A stretch of DNA of 6,552 nucleotides from positions 1-6,552 of the forward strand of contig JAKSUU010000059.1 in assembly GCA_024408695.1 (NCBI GenBank). Direction: 5' to 3'. A program made the translations under genes and the position numbers. The notes beneath the pieces were generated by a model. That model did no database searches. It was not told the DNA's origin and worked only from the letters and a program-made list of their open reading frames with translations. The DNA is from Coriobacteriales bacterium (GTDB lineage Bacteria; Actinomycetota; Coriobacteriia; Coriobacteriales; QAMH01). Below are positions 1-5,344 of this stretch, in pieces. Every line of letters starts with the position of its first letter. Position 1 is the stretch's first letter.

Positions 1-1
1 T

Positions 2-607
2 ATGTCAATGTCAGCAGCTGCGGGATTATATCAGTCACTTGTAGGCTTTGTTCTTGTTAATTTGCGGACAAAAGATACACGTTATTACACTTGCAGCGGT
101 GCGACCGAAAGTTCTGCGATGTCTTCGGCCGAAGGTCAAGTTCAACAGATGAAATATAAGGCGACATCTCCGCTTTTGTTAAATATTGCTGATCGCCCTA
201 CTTATTTCTTGTCTTTGAAAGATGATGCGGGTTTAGTAAAAATGTATGCCTACATTGATGTTCAACAATATCAAATTGTTGGTACAGGTTCAACCGTTGC
301 AGACGCTCAAAAGAATTATGTCATGGCTTTAGCTTCTAGTAGCGATGTTAAGATAGATTCTGCAAAATTAAGTGGCGTTGCAGACAAAGACAGTTTTATT
401 GAGGCCGAAATTACAGATATTCAGTCTGTTGTTATAGATGGCAATACATATTTTTATTTGACTTTAAAGGATAAGGTGACAATTTATACTTGCCCAGCTA
501 CATTAAATGCAAGGTTACCTTTCTTAAAGGCTGGAAATTCTATTAAGATTTCAACAAGTGCTGAAAAAGATGGGGTTGCCGAGATCAGCACATTAGAAGT
601 TCTTTAA
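2..607 (+). CDS. C-terminal part of an unrecognised, probably envelope-associated protein (5' truncated)
   Basis: The frame is open from the window edge to TAA at 605-607. The ATG at position 2 has no visible ribosome binding site, and the protein seems to begin mid-domain, so the real start probably lies upstream. Two regions can be seen. Residues about 10-110 form a beta-rich segment with an 'SGATESSAMSSAEG' stretch and a 'PTYFLSLKDDAGLVKMYAYIDVQ' type strand pattern. Residues about 130-201 alternate hydrophobic and polar strands around 'DGNTYFYLTLKD' and 'LKAGNSIKI', which looks like a small beta-barrel (OB-like) domain. No transmembrane helix follows residue 30; residues 8-18 are hydrophobic and could be the tail of a membrane or core segment. 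I recall similar sequences only as uncharacterised proteins, so no function is assigned. The gene converges with the minus-strand gene ending at 765. Confidence 0.75.
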   Translation: MSMSAAAGLYQSLVGFVLVNLRTKDTRYYTCSGATESSAMSSAEGQVQQMKYKATSPLLLNIADRPTYFLSLKDDAGLVKMYAYIDVQQYQIVGTGSTVADAQKNYVMALASSSDVKIDSAKLSGVADKDSFIEAEITDIQSVVIDGNTYFYLTLKDKVTIYTCPATLNARLPFLKAGNSIKISTSAEKDGVAEISTLEVL

Positions 608-669
608 CAAATGCACTTGCATATCACTATGATTTATATTAGAAATCTAACTAAGGTAAGGTATGTCGC

Positions 670-738
670 AAAAAAACGCTAAGAATTTTTTAGTCATTTT
701 TATTTTTCAAAAGTGAAAAATACTAAAAATTCCTTAGC
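670..738 (-). terminator. Long AT-rich intrinsic terminator of the minus-strand polyferredoxin gene
   Basis: The arms GCTAAGAATTTTTTAGT (678-694) and ACTAAAAATTCCTTAGC (722-738) are nearly complementary. Inside them ATTTTTC (702-708) pairs with GAAAAAT (715-721) around a 6-nt loop, and CATTTTT on one arm is left as a bulge. Read on the minus strand, the hairpin is followed directly by seven T (positions 676 to 670), the classic U-tract. It starts 27 bp past the stop codon of the minus-strand gene. On the plus strand no T-run follows the stem, so termination of the converging gene ending at 607 is less certain. The stem is unusually long and AT-rich for a terminator. Confidence 0.7.
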
Positions 739-764
739 ACTTAAAAGTTAATGCTACGCATATT

Positions 765-1970
765 TTATAGTTTTGGAGCTTCCTCAAATAGAATATTAAT
801 CTTTTTACTTATTAAATTATTTGCCATAATTGCATTATCAATAATTATGGCTTTTTTATAGCACGCCTGAGCACAAAGTTTGCAATTACAACAAAGACTT
901 GCATTAAATTCAAGCCTGCCTTTAATTGAATTTTCGGACCGATTATATTTTAACGCATTAGTCGGACAGGCAAATCCGCAGTCTCCGCAATAGTTGCACA
1001 AAGATTCATCTATATTTATAGAGGCCCAAAATTTGGTTTTTATAGTTTTGTCTTCTTCAATTTGACCAATGGCAGGTAAAAGATTTAGCAACTTTGAACT
1101 TAAAGTTTTACCGTCTTCAATTTTTACGCTGGCATCTACGCTAATTACATCTGAACTTTTTTTATTTTCGTCAAAAAGTGTGCTTACCTTAGATGTTACA
1201 AAGGTTGCTGCATCGCGCCCGGCTTGTTCAAAAGATTCTCTTCTGCTTGCATTGTAAGTAGCGTTTGCTTGTTTTTCTTTTGATTTCTTTTCTTTAGATT
1301 TTGAGCCATCATTATTTATTTTTTTTAAACTTATCGGAACATAGTCAAAAATAACTAATTCCATTTTAATATTCCACAAATCTAGCAAAACTTTTGATCG
1401 CTGCACGACTGATAAAAACTGCAAATTAGCCGTGACATTTTCATTACTTTTTTTCTGCCCAAGCCAGTCGGCTTTAACAAGCATCTCGCAGTTATAACAA
1501 AGGTAACTATCATCATTTTTAGCACAAATTAAACCGAGTTGTTCAACGCCGAGTGCTTTTAATCCGCAGATTAAGTATTCATCAATATAGTTAAGGCAGG
1601 GAATAACAAGACATTTTTGTGTATCAATATTATATTCTTTAGCAATCATGCTACAAACAAATAAAACCAGACCCCCACTTTTATCAGCAAATTTTTTGGC
1701 TTTTTTAACAATTTCATTTCTATTAGGATTTATGCAGCTTAAAGCTGATGTTGGACAAGCGCTAACGCAGCTTGCACAATTTGTGCATATAGTATTTTTA
1801 ATTTGGAAGTGTCCAAAGTCAACTTCAATAGCAGCTTGCGGGCAAGTGTTTTTGCACAAATTGCACTTTGCGTGCACATTTCTTAAATTTATACACCGTT
1901 CATATTCAACAGCAATATTACTTTTTGATATGCTGTTTGCAATGTTTTCTATGGTATCAATTTTTGCCAT
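765..1970 (-). CDS. Multi-cluster 4Fe-4S protein with N- and C-terminal ferredoxin modules
   Basis: This 401-residue protein is predicted to carry up to four [4Fe-4S] clusters and to act in cytoplasmic electron transfer. The N-terminal module has C26 plus C36/C39/C43-P and C62xxC65xxC68xxxC72-P. The C-terminal module has C325xxC328xxC331xxxC335-P and C360xxC363xxC366xxxC370, where tyrosine replaces the usual proline and an extra C361 is present. Between them, residues about 98-165 form a hydrophobic alpha/beta segment with seven further cysteines (106, 120, 125, 135, 149, 158, 161), including 'VIPCLNYIDEYLICGLKALG' and 'CYNC'. A lysine/serine-rich linker (about 216-275) follows. There is no signal peptide or membrane helix. 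The layout matches a family of polyferredoxins I associate with anaerobes and with respiratory molybdoenzyme loci, but the precise partner is unknown. The ATG at 1970-1968 is the only good start; no Shine-Dalgarno sequence precedes it, and a -10 box sits where a leaderless transcript would begin. An intrinsic terminator lies downstream. Confidence 0.9.
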   Translation of the reverse strand: MAKIDTIENIANSISKSNIAVEYERCINLRNVHAKCNLCKNTCPQAAIEVDFGHFQIKNTICTNCASCVSACPTSALSCINPNRNEIVKKAKKFADKSGGLVLFVCSMIAKEYNIDTQKCLVIPCLNYIDEYLICGLKALGVEQLGLICAKNDDSYLCYNCEMLVKADWLGQKKSNENVTANLQFLSVVQRSKVLLDLWNIKMELVIFDYVPISLKKINNDGSKSKEKKSKEKQANATYNASRRESFEQAGRDAATFVTSKVSTLFDENKKSSDVISVDASVKIEDGKTLSSKLLNLLPAIGQIEEDKTIKTKFWASINIDESLCNYCGDCGFACPTNALKYNRSENSIKGRLEFNASLCCNCKLCAQACYKKAIIIDNAIMANNLISKKINILFEEAPKL

Positions 1971-1976
1971 TTTTAA

Positions 1977-1985
1977 AGTATAGCA
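1977..1985 (-). promoter_or_regulatory. Extended -10 promoter giving a probable leaderless transcript
   Basis: Read on the minus strand, TGCTATACT is an extended -10 element (TGn plus TATACT, five of six to TATAAT). It is followed by six bases (TTAAAA) and then the ATG of the polyferredoxin gene, so the expected transcription start falls on the A of the ATG. No convincing -35 is seen at 16-18 bp spacing, which the TGn extension can compensate for. No Shine-Dalgarno sequence lies in the gap. This is sequence inference only. Confidence 0.5.
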
Positions 1986-2035
1986 TTAAATGTAATGTAA
2001 AATGTTAGCAAGGGTTATTGCCATGTTAGGTTTTT

Positions 2036-2695
2036 ATGAAAAAGAAATTTAATTATTTTGATGCTTTTGTTGAAGTTTCAAAGAACGCAATTGAACTCGC
2101 AAAGATTCTTTTGCAATATTTTGAAAAAAATTTGGAAATTAAAAAAGACCCTGAACGCCACGCAAGTGTTGAGCATGCTCGAGAACGTTACATGGAGGCA
2201 CACAAAATCGAAAATGAGTGCGATAAAATCAAACACGACATAATCACTGCTCTTAATGCAGATTTTGTAACTCCAATAGAGCGCGAAGACATTATTTCTC
2301 TTTCTAACGAACTCGACGAAGTTGTTGATGATCTTGATGCAATTTTAATGCGTATGTATGTGTACAATGTTCATTATGTGACAGATGCTTGCGTTGACAT
2401 GATGCGAACAGTTGTAAAAGCTACAGAGGCTCTTTACGATGCCTGTGTTGAATTTCCAAATTTCAAAAAATCAAAAATCTTACGTAGCCTTATTGTTAAA
2501 GTAAATGATGCAGAAGAAGAGGGCGACAAAATCTTTATTGAAGCCATGCACGACAATTACTCGCGCAATACAGATGCTTCAAATATTTCCGAAATTGTTG
2601 GTATTGGTTCTTTGCTTACTGCTCTTGAAAAATCTATAAATTCCTGCGAGCACATCGCCGACATGATGACCGGCGTTGTAGTCAAAAATAATTAG
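2036..2695 (+). CDS. DUF47 / PhoU-like protein (Pit accessory family)
   Basis: The 219-residue, all-helical, charged protein matches the DUF47 (PhoU-like) family in length and motifs. It has 'IENECDKIKHDI' at residues 58-70, the signature 'FVTPIEREDIISLSNELDE' at about 77-95, and a second half with 'NDAEEEGDKIF' (157-167) and 'ALEKSINSCEHIADMM' (196-211). The acidic E/D motifs of both repeats are those that bind metal clusters in PhoU relatives. Family members are cytoplasmic and often sit beside low-affinity phosphate (Pit) transporters, where they are thought to modulate transport. Here no pit gene is adjacent: the upstream neighbour diverges and the downstream side is a repeat cluster and a tRNA. 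The ATG at 2036 has only a weak AGG five bases upstream. No other plausible start precedes it, and the protein starts in the usual place for the family. Confidence 0.9.
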   Translation: MKKKFNYFDAFVEVSKNAIELAKILLQYFEKNLEIKKDPERHASVEHARERYMEAHKIENECDKIKHDIITALNADFVTPIEREDIISLSNELDEVVDDLDAILMRMYVYNVHYVTDACVDMMRTVVKATEALYDACVEFPNFKKSKILRSLIVKVNDAEEEGDKIFIEAMHDNYSRNTDASNISEIVGIGSLLTALEKSINSCEHIADMMTGVVVKNN

Positions 2696-2696
2696 C

Positions 2697-2774
2697 GCAA
2701 CAGTTCGGGACGGTAACCTGCAACAGTTCAGGACGGTAACCTGCAACACCAGGGTTACTGTCCCCAACTGTTGC
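2697..2774 (+). repeat. REP-like palindromic repeat cluster (two direct units plus one inverted unit)
   Basis: Starting one base after the DUF47 stop codon, a 23-bp unit beginning GCAACAGTTC occurs twice in tandem (2697-2719 and 2720-2742, one difference: CGGGAC versus CAGGAC). Then GCAACA is followed by an inverted version (2750-2774, ending CCCCAACTGTTGC). The inverted arm pairs with either direct copy over about 22 bp with one or two mismatches, one G-T wobble and one bulge, around a short CAACAC loop, so two alternative hairpins are possible. The element is much more GC-rich than its surroundings. It resembles repetitive extragenic palindromes mobilised by Y1 (RAYT-type) transposases and may also end or stabilise the DUF47 transcript. 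No transposase gene is present here. Confidence 0.75.
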
Positions 2775-2799
2775 AAATTCCTTCTTCAAAAATATTAAA

Positions 2800-2828
2800 T
2801 TTACGATAAAATAGTATTACTTTATTAG
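2800..2828 (+). promoter_or_regulatory. Possible promoter of the tRNA-Leu gene
   Basis: TTTACG (2800-2805, four of six to TTGACA) and TATTAG (2823-2828, four of six to TATAAT) are separated by 17 bp in the AT-rich gap before the tRNA. They would start transcription about 30 bp upstream of the mature 5' end. A weaker alternative pair, TTGCAA (2771-2776) and TATTAA (2793-2798), also exists. Neither is strong, so this is a guess at position only. Confidence 0.3.
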
Positions 2829-2865
2829 ATGAGCCGCGATAATTTTGCGATTTGACTAAAAAGAA

Positions 2866-2952
2866 GCGGGCGTGGCGGAACGGCAGACGCGCTAGATTTA
2901 GGTTCTAGTAAGCTTTGTGCTTGTGGTGGTTCAAATCCACTCGCCCGCACCA
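2866..2952 (+). tRNA. tRNA-Leu (anticodon UAG)
   Basis: The 87-nt gene folds as a class II tRNA. The acceptor stem is GCGGGCG (2866-2872) with CGCCCGC (2942-2948), discriminator A2949, and CCA encoded at 2950-2952. The anticodon stem CTAGA/TCTAG (2892-2896, 2904-2908) encloses the loop TTTAGGT, giving anticodon UAG at 2899-2901, which reads CUN leucine codons. The long variable arm pairs AAGC with GCTT, and the T arm is GGTGG-TTCAAAT-CCACT. All expected features are intact, including the long variable arm typical of tRNA-Leu. The 3' ACCA is also the first four bases of a 30-bp tandem repeat that runs on downstream. Confidence 0.97.
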
Positions 2953-3008
2953 AATTGCACGGTTTTCGGCAGGCCCGAACCAAACTGCACGGTTTTCGGC
3001 AGGCCCGC
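2949..3008 (+). repeat. Two 30-bp tandem repeats starting in the tRNA 3' end
   Basis: The units 2949-2978 and 2979-3008 are identical at 28 of 30 positions (T/C at unit position 7, A/C at position 30). Each begins ACCAAA and ends GGTTTTCGGCAGGCCCG plus one base. The first unit's ACCA is the tRNA discriminator plus CCA. The end of each unit (GGCCCG[A/C]AC) echoes the tRNA's own CGCCCGCAC, so the boundary looks like repeated copies of a tRNA 3' terminus with a spacer. The array is GC-rich against an AT-rich background. Function is unknown: it might be a duplication scar, a transcript-end signal, or a remnant of integration at the tRNA. Confidence 0.8.
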
Positions 3009-3012
3009 ACTA

Positions 3013-3062
3013 GACTTCACAATTCCTATGAAGTCGCAATCGTAGCCCTTGTTCTTTAGGAG
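3013..3062 (+). promoter_or_regulatory. Stem-loop and Shine-Dalgarno upstream of the AlkD gene
   Basis: GACTTCA (3013-3019) and TGAAGTC (3029-3035) form a perfect 7-bp stem with a nine-base loop. The loop bases TTCCTA (3023-3028) are complementary, with one G-T wobble, to TAGGAG (3057-3062), which contains the Shine-Dalgarno AGGAG. That Shine-Dalgarno sits six bases before the ATG at 3069 and fixes that start. A loop-to-ribosome-site contact is therefore possible, but this rests on base complementarity alone. Confidence 0.35.
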
Positions 3063-3068
3063 TTCCTC

Positions 3069-3749
3069 ATGACAAAAATTCAACAAATGTTAAAAGAATT
3101 ATCAGATGATAATTATGCAAAGTTTCAAGCAAAACTCACACCTACAATAGATCCAAAACTTTTTATTGGAGTTCGAGTTCCAAAAGTTCGCAAACTCGCC
3201 AAAGAAATAAAAGATACAAAACTTGCACAAAATTTCATCACAAAACTTCCTCATAAATACTATGACGAAAACATGCTCCACGGTCTTTTGCTTAGCGAAA
3301 TCAAAGATTACGACGAATGCATCAAAGCAGTTGATTTATTCTTGCCATATGTGGATAATTGGGCAGTTTGTGACATCATGTCTCCCAAAATTTTTAAAAA
3401 AAATCGTCAGGCTCTTATTAAAAAAATCCCAGAATGGATTTCTTCAAACGCTACATATACTTGCCGTTTTGGCATAGAAATGCTCATGTCTCATTATTTA
3501 GATGAAGACTTTAAGTCTAGCTATTTACGCCTTCCTGCAAAGGTAAAAAGCAATGAATATTATGTAAACATGATGATTGCCTGGTTTTTTGCAACAGCAT
3601 TAGCAAAACAATGGGAAGCAACAATTCCCTACATCGAAAAGAAAAAGTTGCCTGTTTGGGTTCACAACAAAACAATTCAAAAAGCAATCGAAAGTTATCG
3701 TATTACCGATGAACAAAAGAATTATTTGCGCACATTTAAAATAAAATAG
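3069..3749 (+). CDS. AlkD-like DNA alkylation repair glycosylase
   Basis: The 226-residue protein belongs to the HEAT-like-repeat DNA alkylation repair family (AlkD/AlkC superfamily). These enzymes excise positively charged alkylated purines such as 3-methyladenine and 7-methylguanine. W98 and D102 in 'DNWAVCD', R133 in 'CRFGIEML' and W172 in 'MMIAWFFATAL' occupy the order and spacing expected for the catalytic or DNA-contacting residues of Bacillus cereus AlkD (W109, D113, R148, W187 as I recall them). The key residues therefore appear intact. The rest is helical repeats with many lysines, and there is no signal sequence. AGGAG (3058-3062) supports the ATG at 3069. It follows the tRNA by about 115 bp in the same orientation and could be read from the tRNA promoter or its own; no strong promoter is evident. 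No ada/alk regulon neighbour is present. The substrate range is inferred from the family. Confidence 0.92.
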   Translation: MTKIQQMLKELSDDNYAKFQAKLTPTIDPKLFIGVRVPKVRKLAKEIKDTKLAQNFITKLPHKYYDENMLHGLLLSEIKDYDECIKAVDLFLPYVDNWAVCDIMSPKIFKKNRQALIKKIPEWISSNATYTCRFGIEMLMSHYLDEDFKSSYLRLPAKVKSNEYYVNMMIAWFFATALAKQWEATIPYIEKKKLPVWVHNKTIQKAIESYRITDEQKNYLRTFKIK

Positions 3750-3759
3750 TCTTAAAACC

Positions 3760-3798
3760 TTAGCTAATTTATAATTAATATCAAGTTAAATTAGTTAA
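3760..3798 (+). promoter_or_regulatory. 12-bp dyad just upstream of the 7-helix protein start; possible operator or terminator
   Basis: TTAGCTAATTTA (3760-3771) and TAAATTAGTTAA (3787-3798) form an inverted repeat with 11 perfect pairs and one G-T wobble around a 15-base spacer. Its right arm overlaps the likely -10 region (TAATAT, 3796-3801) and ends eight bases before the TTG start at 3807. No T-run follows the second arm, which argues against a standard terminator for the AlkD gene and makes a protein-binding operator more likely. AT-rich sequence makes chance dyads common, so confidence is limited. Confidence 0.4.
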
Positions 3799-3806
3799 TA
3801 TAGATT

Positions 3807-4616
3807 TTGACATTAGATTTTTCAACAACTTTAAACTTTGTATGCTTTGTGCTGACTATTGTAGCATTCATTTTTGGTGCAATCAAGCTTTTTAATCGCA
3901 ATGTTCCTATTTATTTTAGAATTTGCGTGTGCGCCGTTGGATGCTATGCGCTTGGTGGCCTTTCCGAATGCGTTTATGCAATTTGCACAGGTGAATTTAC
4001 GGCAGATGTTAGCATAAGTATGCTTGGGCTTTTTGGTTGTCTTTTTTTTATGATTTCGGCAAATCTTGAGGGCGACAAAATTGACAAGCGCGAAGAGCTC
4101 AAAATCCACTATAAAAAGCACGATCTATTTGCCTATATTGCACCTGCGATTTTAGGCGTCGCGCTTATTTACATGATTTATGTTGCTAAAGACCAGGTAA
4201 CATTATCCAAAATTATCTTTTTAACAATTGTCTATATACCAATTTTGCCCGCATCTTTTTTGTCGCTTTTATATTTGGTTCGTCCAAGCGACGCAGTTAA
4301 AATTTACAAATATACTAAACTTTCAAATTTGTTCATTTTGCTATTTTGCATTTTGAGCGTGGCAGATCTTTATCTTTTGATAAATCAGATGTGGGATGCA
4401 TCAAGCATATGTTCGCTTGTCTGCGTGCTTGCGCTTTGTGCACTTATGTATTCGTGTTGTCGTGGTGCCAAAGGTTGGAAGTCAATCTCAAGGGAAGATT
4501 TGGCTGTTCCTGCAGATACCGATGATGGTGCTAAAGAGGAAAGTGCAGCAAATTGTCAAGCTGGCCCTGCCGTAGCGAAACCAAACACGAAAAGTAATAT
4601 AGAGGAAAGTGCATAA
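3807..4616 (+). CDS. Predicted seven-helix membrane protein of unknown function, coupled to PrsW-like protease
   Basis: This 269-residue protein is not recognised. Hydrophobic segments at about residues 10-29, 36-59, 69-86, 107-126, 135-158, 173-192 and 200-219 suggest seven membrane helices. Basic residues cluster in the loops after helices 1, 3 and 5 and after helix 7, predicting N-outside/C-inside topology. A polar, Ala/Glu-rich tail (about 226-269) would lie in the cytoplasm. Helix 7 and its end are cysteine-rich (C202, C206, C211, C217, C218). An in-frame TAG at 3801-3803 leaves only TTG (3807) or ATT (3804) as starts before the first helix; the first internal methionine is residue 72 and would lose two helices. 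No Shine-Dalgarno is seen, so initiation may be leaderless or inefficient. Its stop codon overlaps the ATG of the PrsW-like gene, so the two are made together. A sensor or protease-partner role is inference. Confidence 0.8.
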   Translation: MTLDFSTTLNFVCFVLTIVAFIFGAIKLFNRNVPIYFRICVCAVGCYALGGLSECVYAICTGEFTADVSISMLGLFGCLFFMISANLEGDKIDKREELKIHYKKHDLFAYIAPAILGVALIYMIYVAKDQVTLSKIIFLTIVYIPILPASFLSLLYLVRPSDAVKIYKYTKLSNLFILLFCILSVADLYLLINQMWDASSICSLVCVLALCALMYSCCRGAKGWKSISREDLAVPADTDDGAKEESAANCQAGPAVAKPNTKSNIEESA

Positions 4617-5242
4617 TGGAAAACCTAAACCTTTTCATATTTATTGCCATTATGGCTCCTCTTACCATGATGCTTTTTGTTTTTCATGGAAAATATAAGG
4701 TGATTTTGGGATACGCGATGGCTGGCATTTATATCTGCATGCTGGCTGGCGAGGTCAATGCATTAATTCTAAATAACGCGGATTTTGGATATATATATTT
4801 AACGCAAAACATTTCTCCTCTTACAGAAGAATTTCTAAAGTGCATTCCAATATTCTTGCTCGCTTTTTTGTTTAAACCATCTAGGCAATTTGTCATTGAA
4901 TGCGCGCTTGCGCTGGGCATTGGCTTTGCATTAATGGAAAACGTTGCTGTTTTGTTTAGCAGTGGGGAAGGTGTAACAATTATCACCGCCTTATTTAGAG
5001 GATTTGGCGCAGGTATGATGCATGGCATCTGCGCTTTGTTTATTGGTCTTGGTGCCGAAATCTTGCAACGAAAACGTCGTATTTTGGTCCCCGGCATACT
5101 CGGCACGCTTAGCGTTGCAATAATTTATCACAGCATTTACAATACAATTATTTCATCTGATTTTATGATGTTTGGCATTGCTTTGCCACTCATTACATTT
5201 ATTCCCTTGCTTTTTATTATGCGCAAGCAGATGAAAAAGTAA
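4616..5242 (+). CDS. PrsW-family intramembrane metalloprotease
   Basis: The 208-residue integral membrane protein carries the conserved PrsW (peptidase family M82) motifs in order: 'PLTEEFLK' with E71, E72 and K75; 'GFALMENV' with E108 and N109; 'FRGFGAGMMHG' with R128 and H136; and 'YHSIYN' with H172 and N176. About seven hydrophobic segments place these residues within the membrane. Bacillus subtilis PrsW performs site-1 cleavage of the anti-sigma factor RsiW; other family members have few known substrates, so the target here is unknown. No sigma/anti-sigma pair lies in the window. The ATG overlaps the upstream stop as TAATG (4614-4618), and AGAGGAAAG (4601-4609), inside the upstream gene, supplies the ribosome binding site, indicating translational coupling. 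All presumed catalytic residues are present, so it should be active. Confidence 0.88.
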   Translation: MENLNLFIFIAIMAPLTMMLFVFHGKYKVILGYAMAGIYICMLAGEVNALILNNADFGYIYLTQNISPLTEEFLKCIPIFLLAFLFKPSRQFVIECALALGIGFALMENVAVLFSSGEGVTIITALFRGFGAGMMHGICALFIGLGAEILQRKRRILVPGILGTLSVAIIYHSIYNTIISSDFMMFGIALPLITFIPLLFIMRKQMKK

Positions 5243-5245
5243 AAA

Positions 5246-5282
5246 TTTTCTGCATAATTTATACTAATTTTTATGCAGAAAA
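5246..5282 (+). terminator. 12-bp stem-loop after the PrsW gene, possible weak terminator
   Basis: TTTTCTGCATAA (5246-5257) and TTATGCAGAAAA (5271-5282) are a perfect 12-bp inverted repeat with a 13-base loop, beginning three bases after the stop codon. On neither strand is the stem followed by a clear T-run (the plus strand continues AAAATTTAA), so it is not a textbook intrinsic terminator. It may protect the mRNA 3' end, act bidirectionally with low efficiency, or be a binding site. Confidence 0.45.
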
Positions 5283-5309
5283 AAATTTAATCCAAATAAT
5301 TCTCATAAA

Positions 5310-5315
5310 TATACT
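5310..5315 (+). promoter_or_regulatory. Candidate -10 box of the ferredoxin-AOR operon
   Basis: TATACT at 5310-5315 matches TATAAT at five of six positions and would start transcription near 5322, giving a leader of about 125 nt that contains the foldable region 5345-5428. No good -35 stands 17 bp upstream. The 12-mer TATACTTTAAAA here (5310-5321) is identical to the one at the minus-strand polyferredoxin promoter (1982-1971). Confidence 0.4.
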
Positions 5316-5344
5316 TTAAAATAATTGGCAAGTATTAGGCAGAT

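Noticed and set aside
1648..1983. 111-codon plus-strand open frame opposite the polyferredoxin N-terminus
   Set aside because: It is antisense to four conserved cluster motifs and has no supporting start signals.
2697..3008. Short CRISPR array
   Set aside because: The repeats are directly abutting (23-bp and 30-bp units) with no unique spacers between them, and no cas genes are seen.
2866..3008. Integration (att) site of a mobile element at the tRNA
   Set aside because: The tRNA is intact and its 3' end is echoed nearby, but no integrase gene lies in the window and the echoed segment is only about 9-13 bases, so the case is too weak to call.
2825..3010. 61-codon minus-strand open frame across the tRNA-Leu and its repeats
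   Set aside because: Its repeated residues simply reflect the 30-bp DNA repeats, and the tRNA occupies the region.
4729..5106. 125-codon minus-strand open frame opposite the PrsW gene
   Set aside because: Composition is that of an antisense shadow, with no ribosome site; PrsW motifs are on the plus strand.
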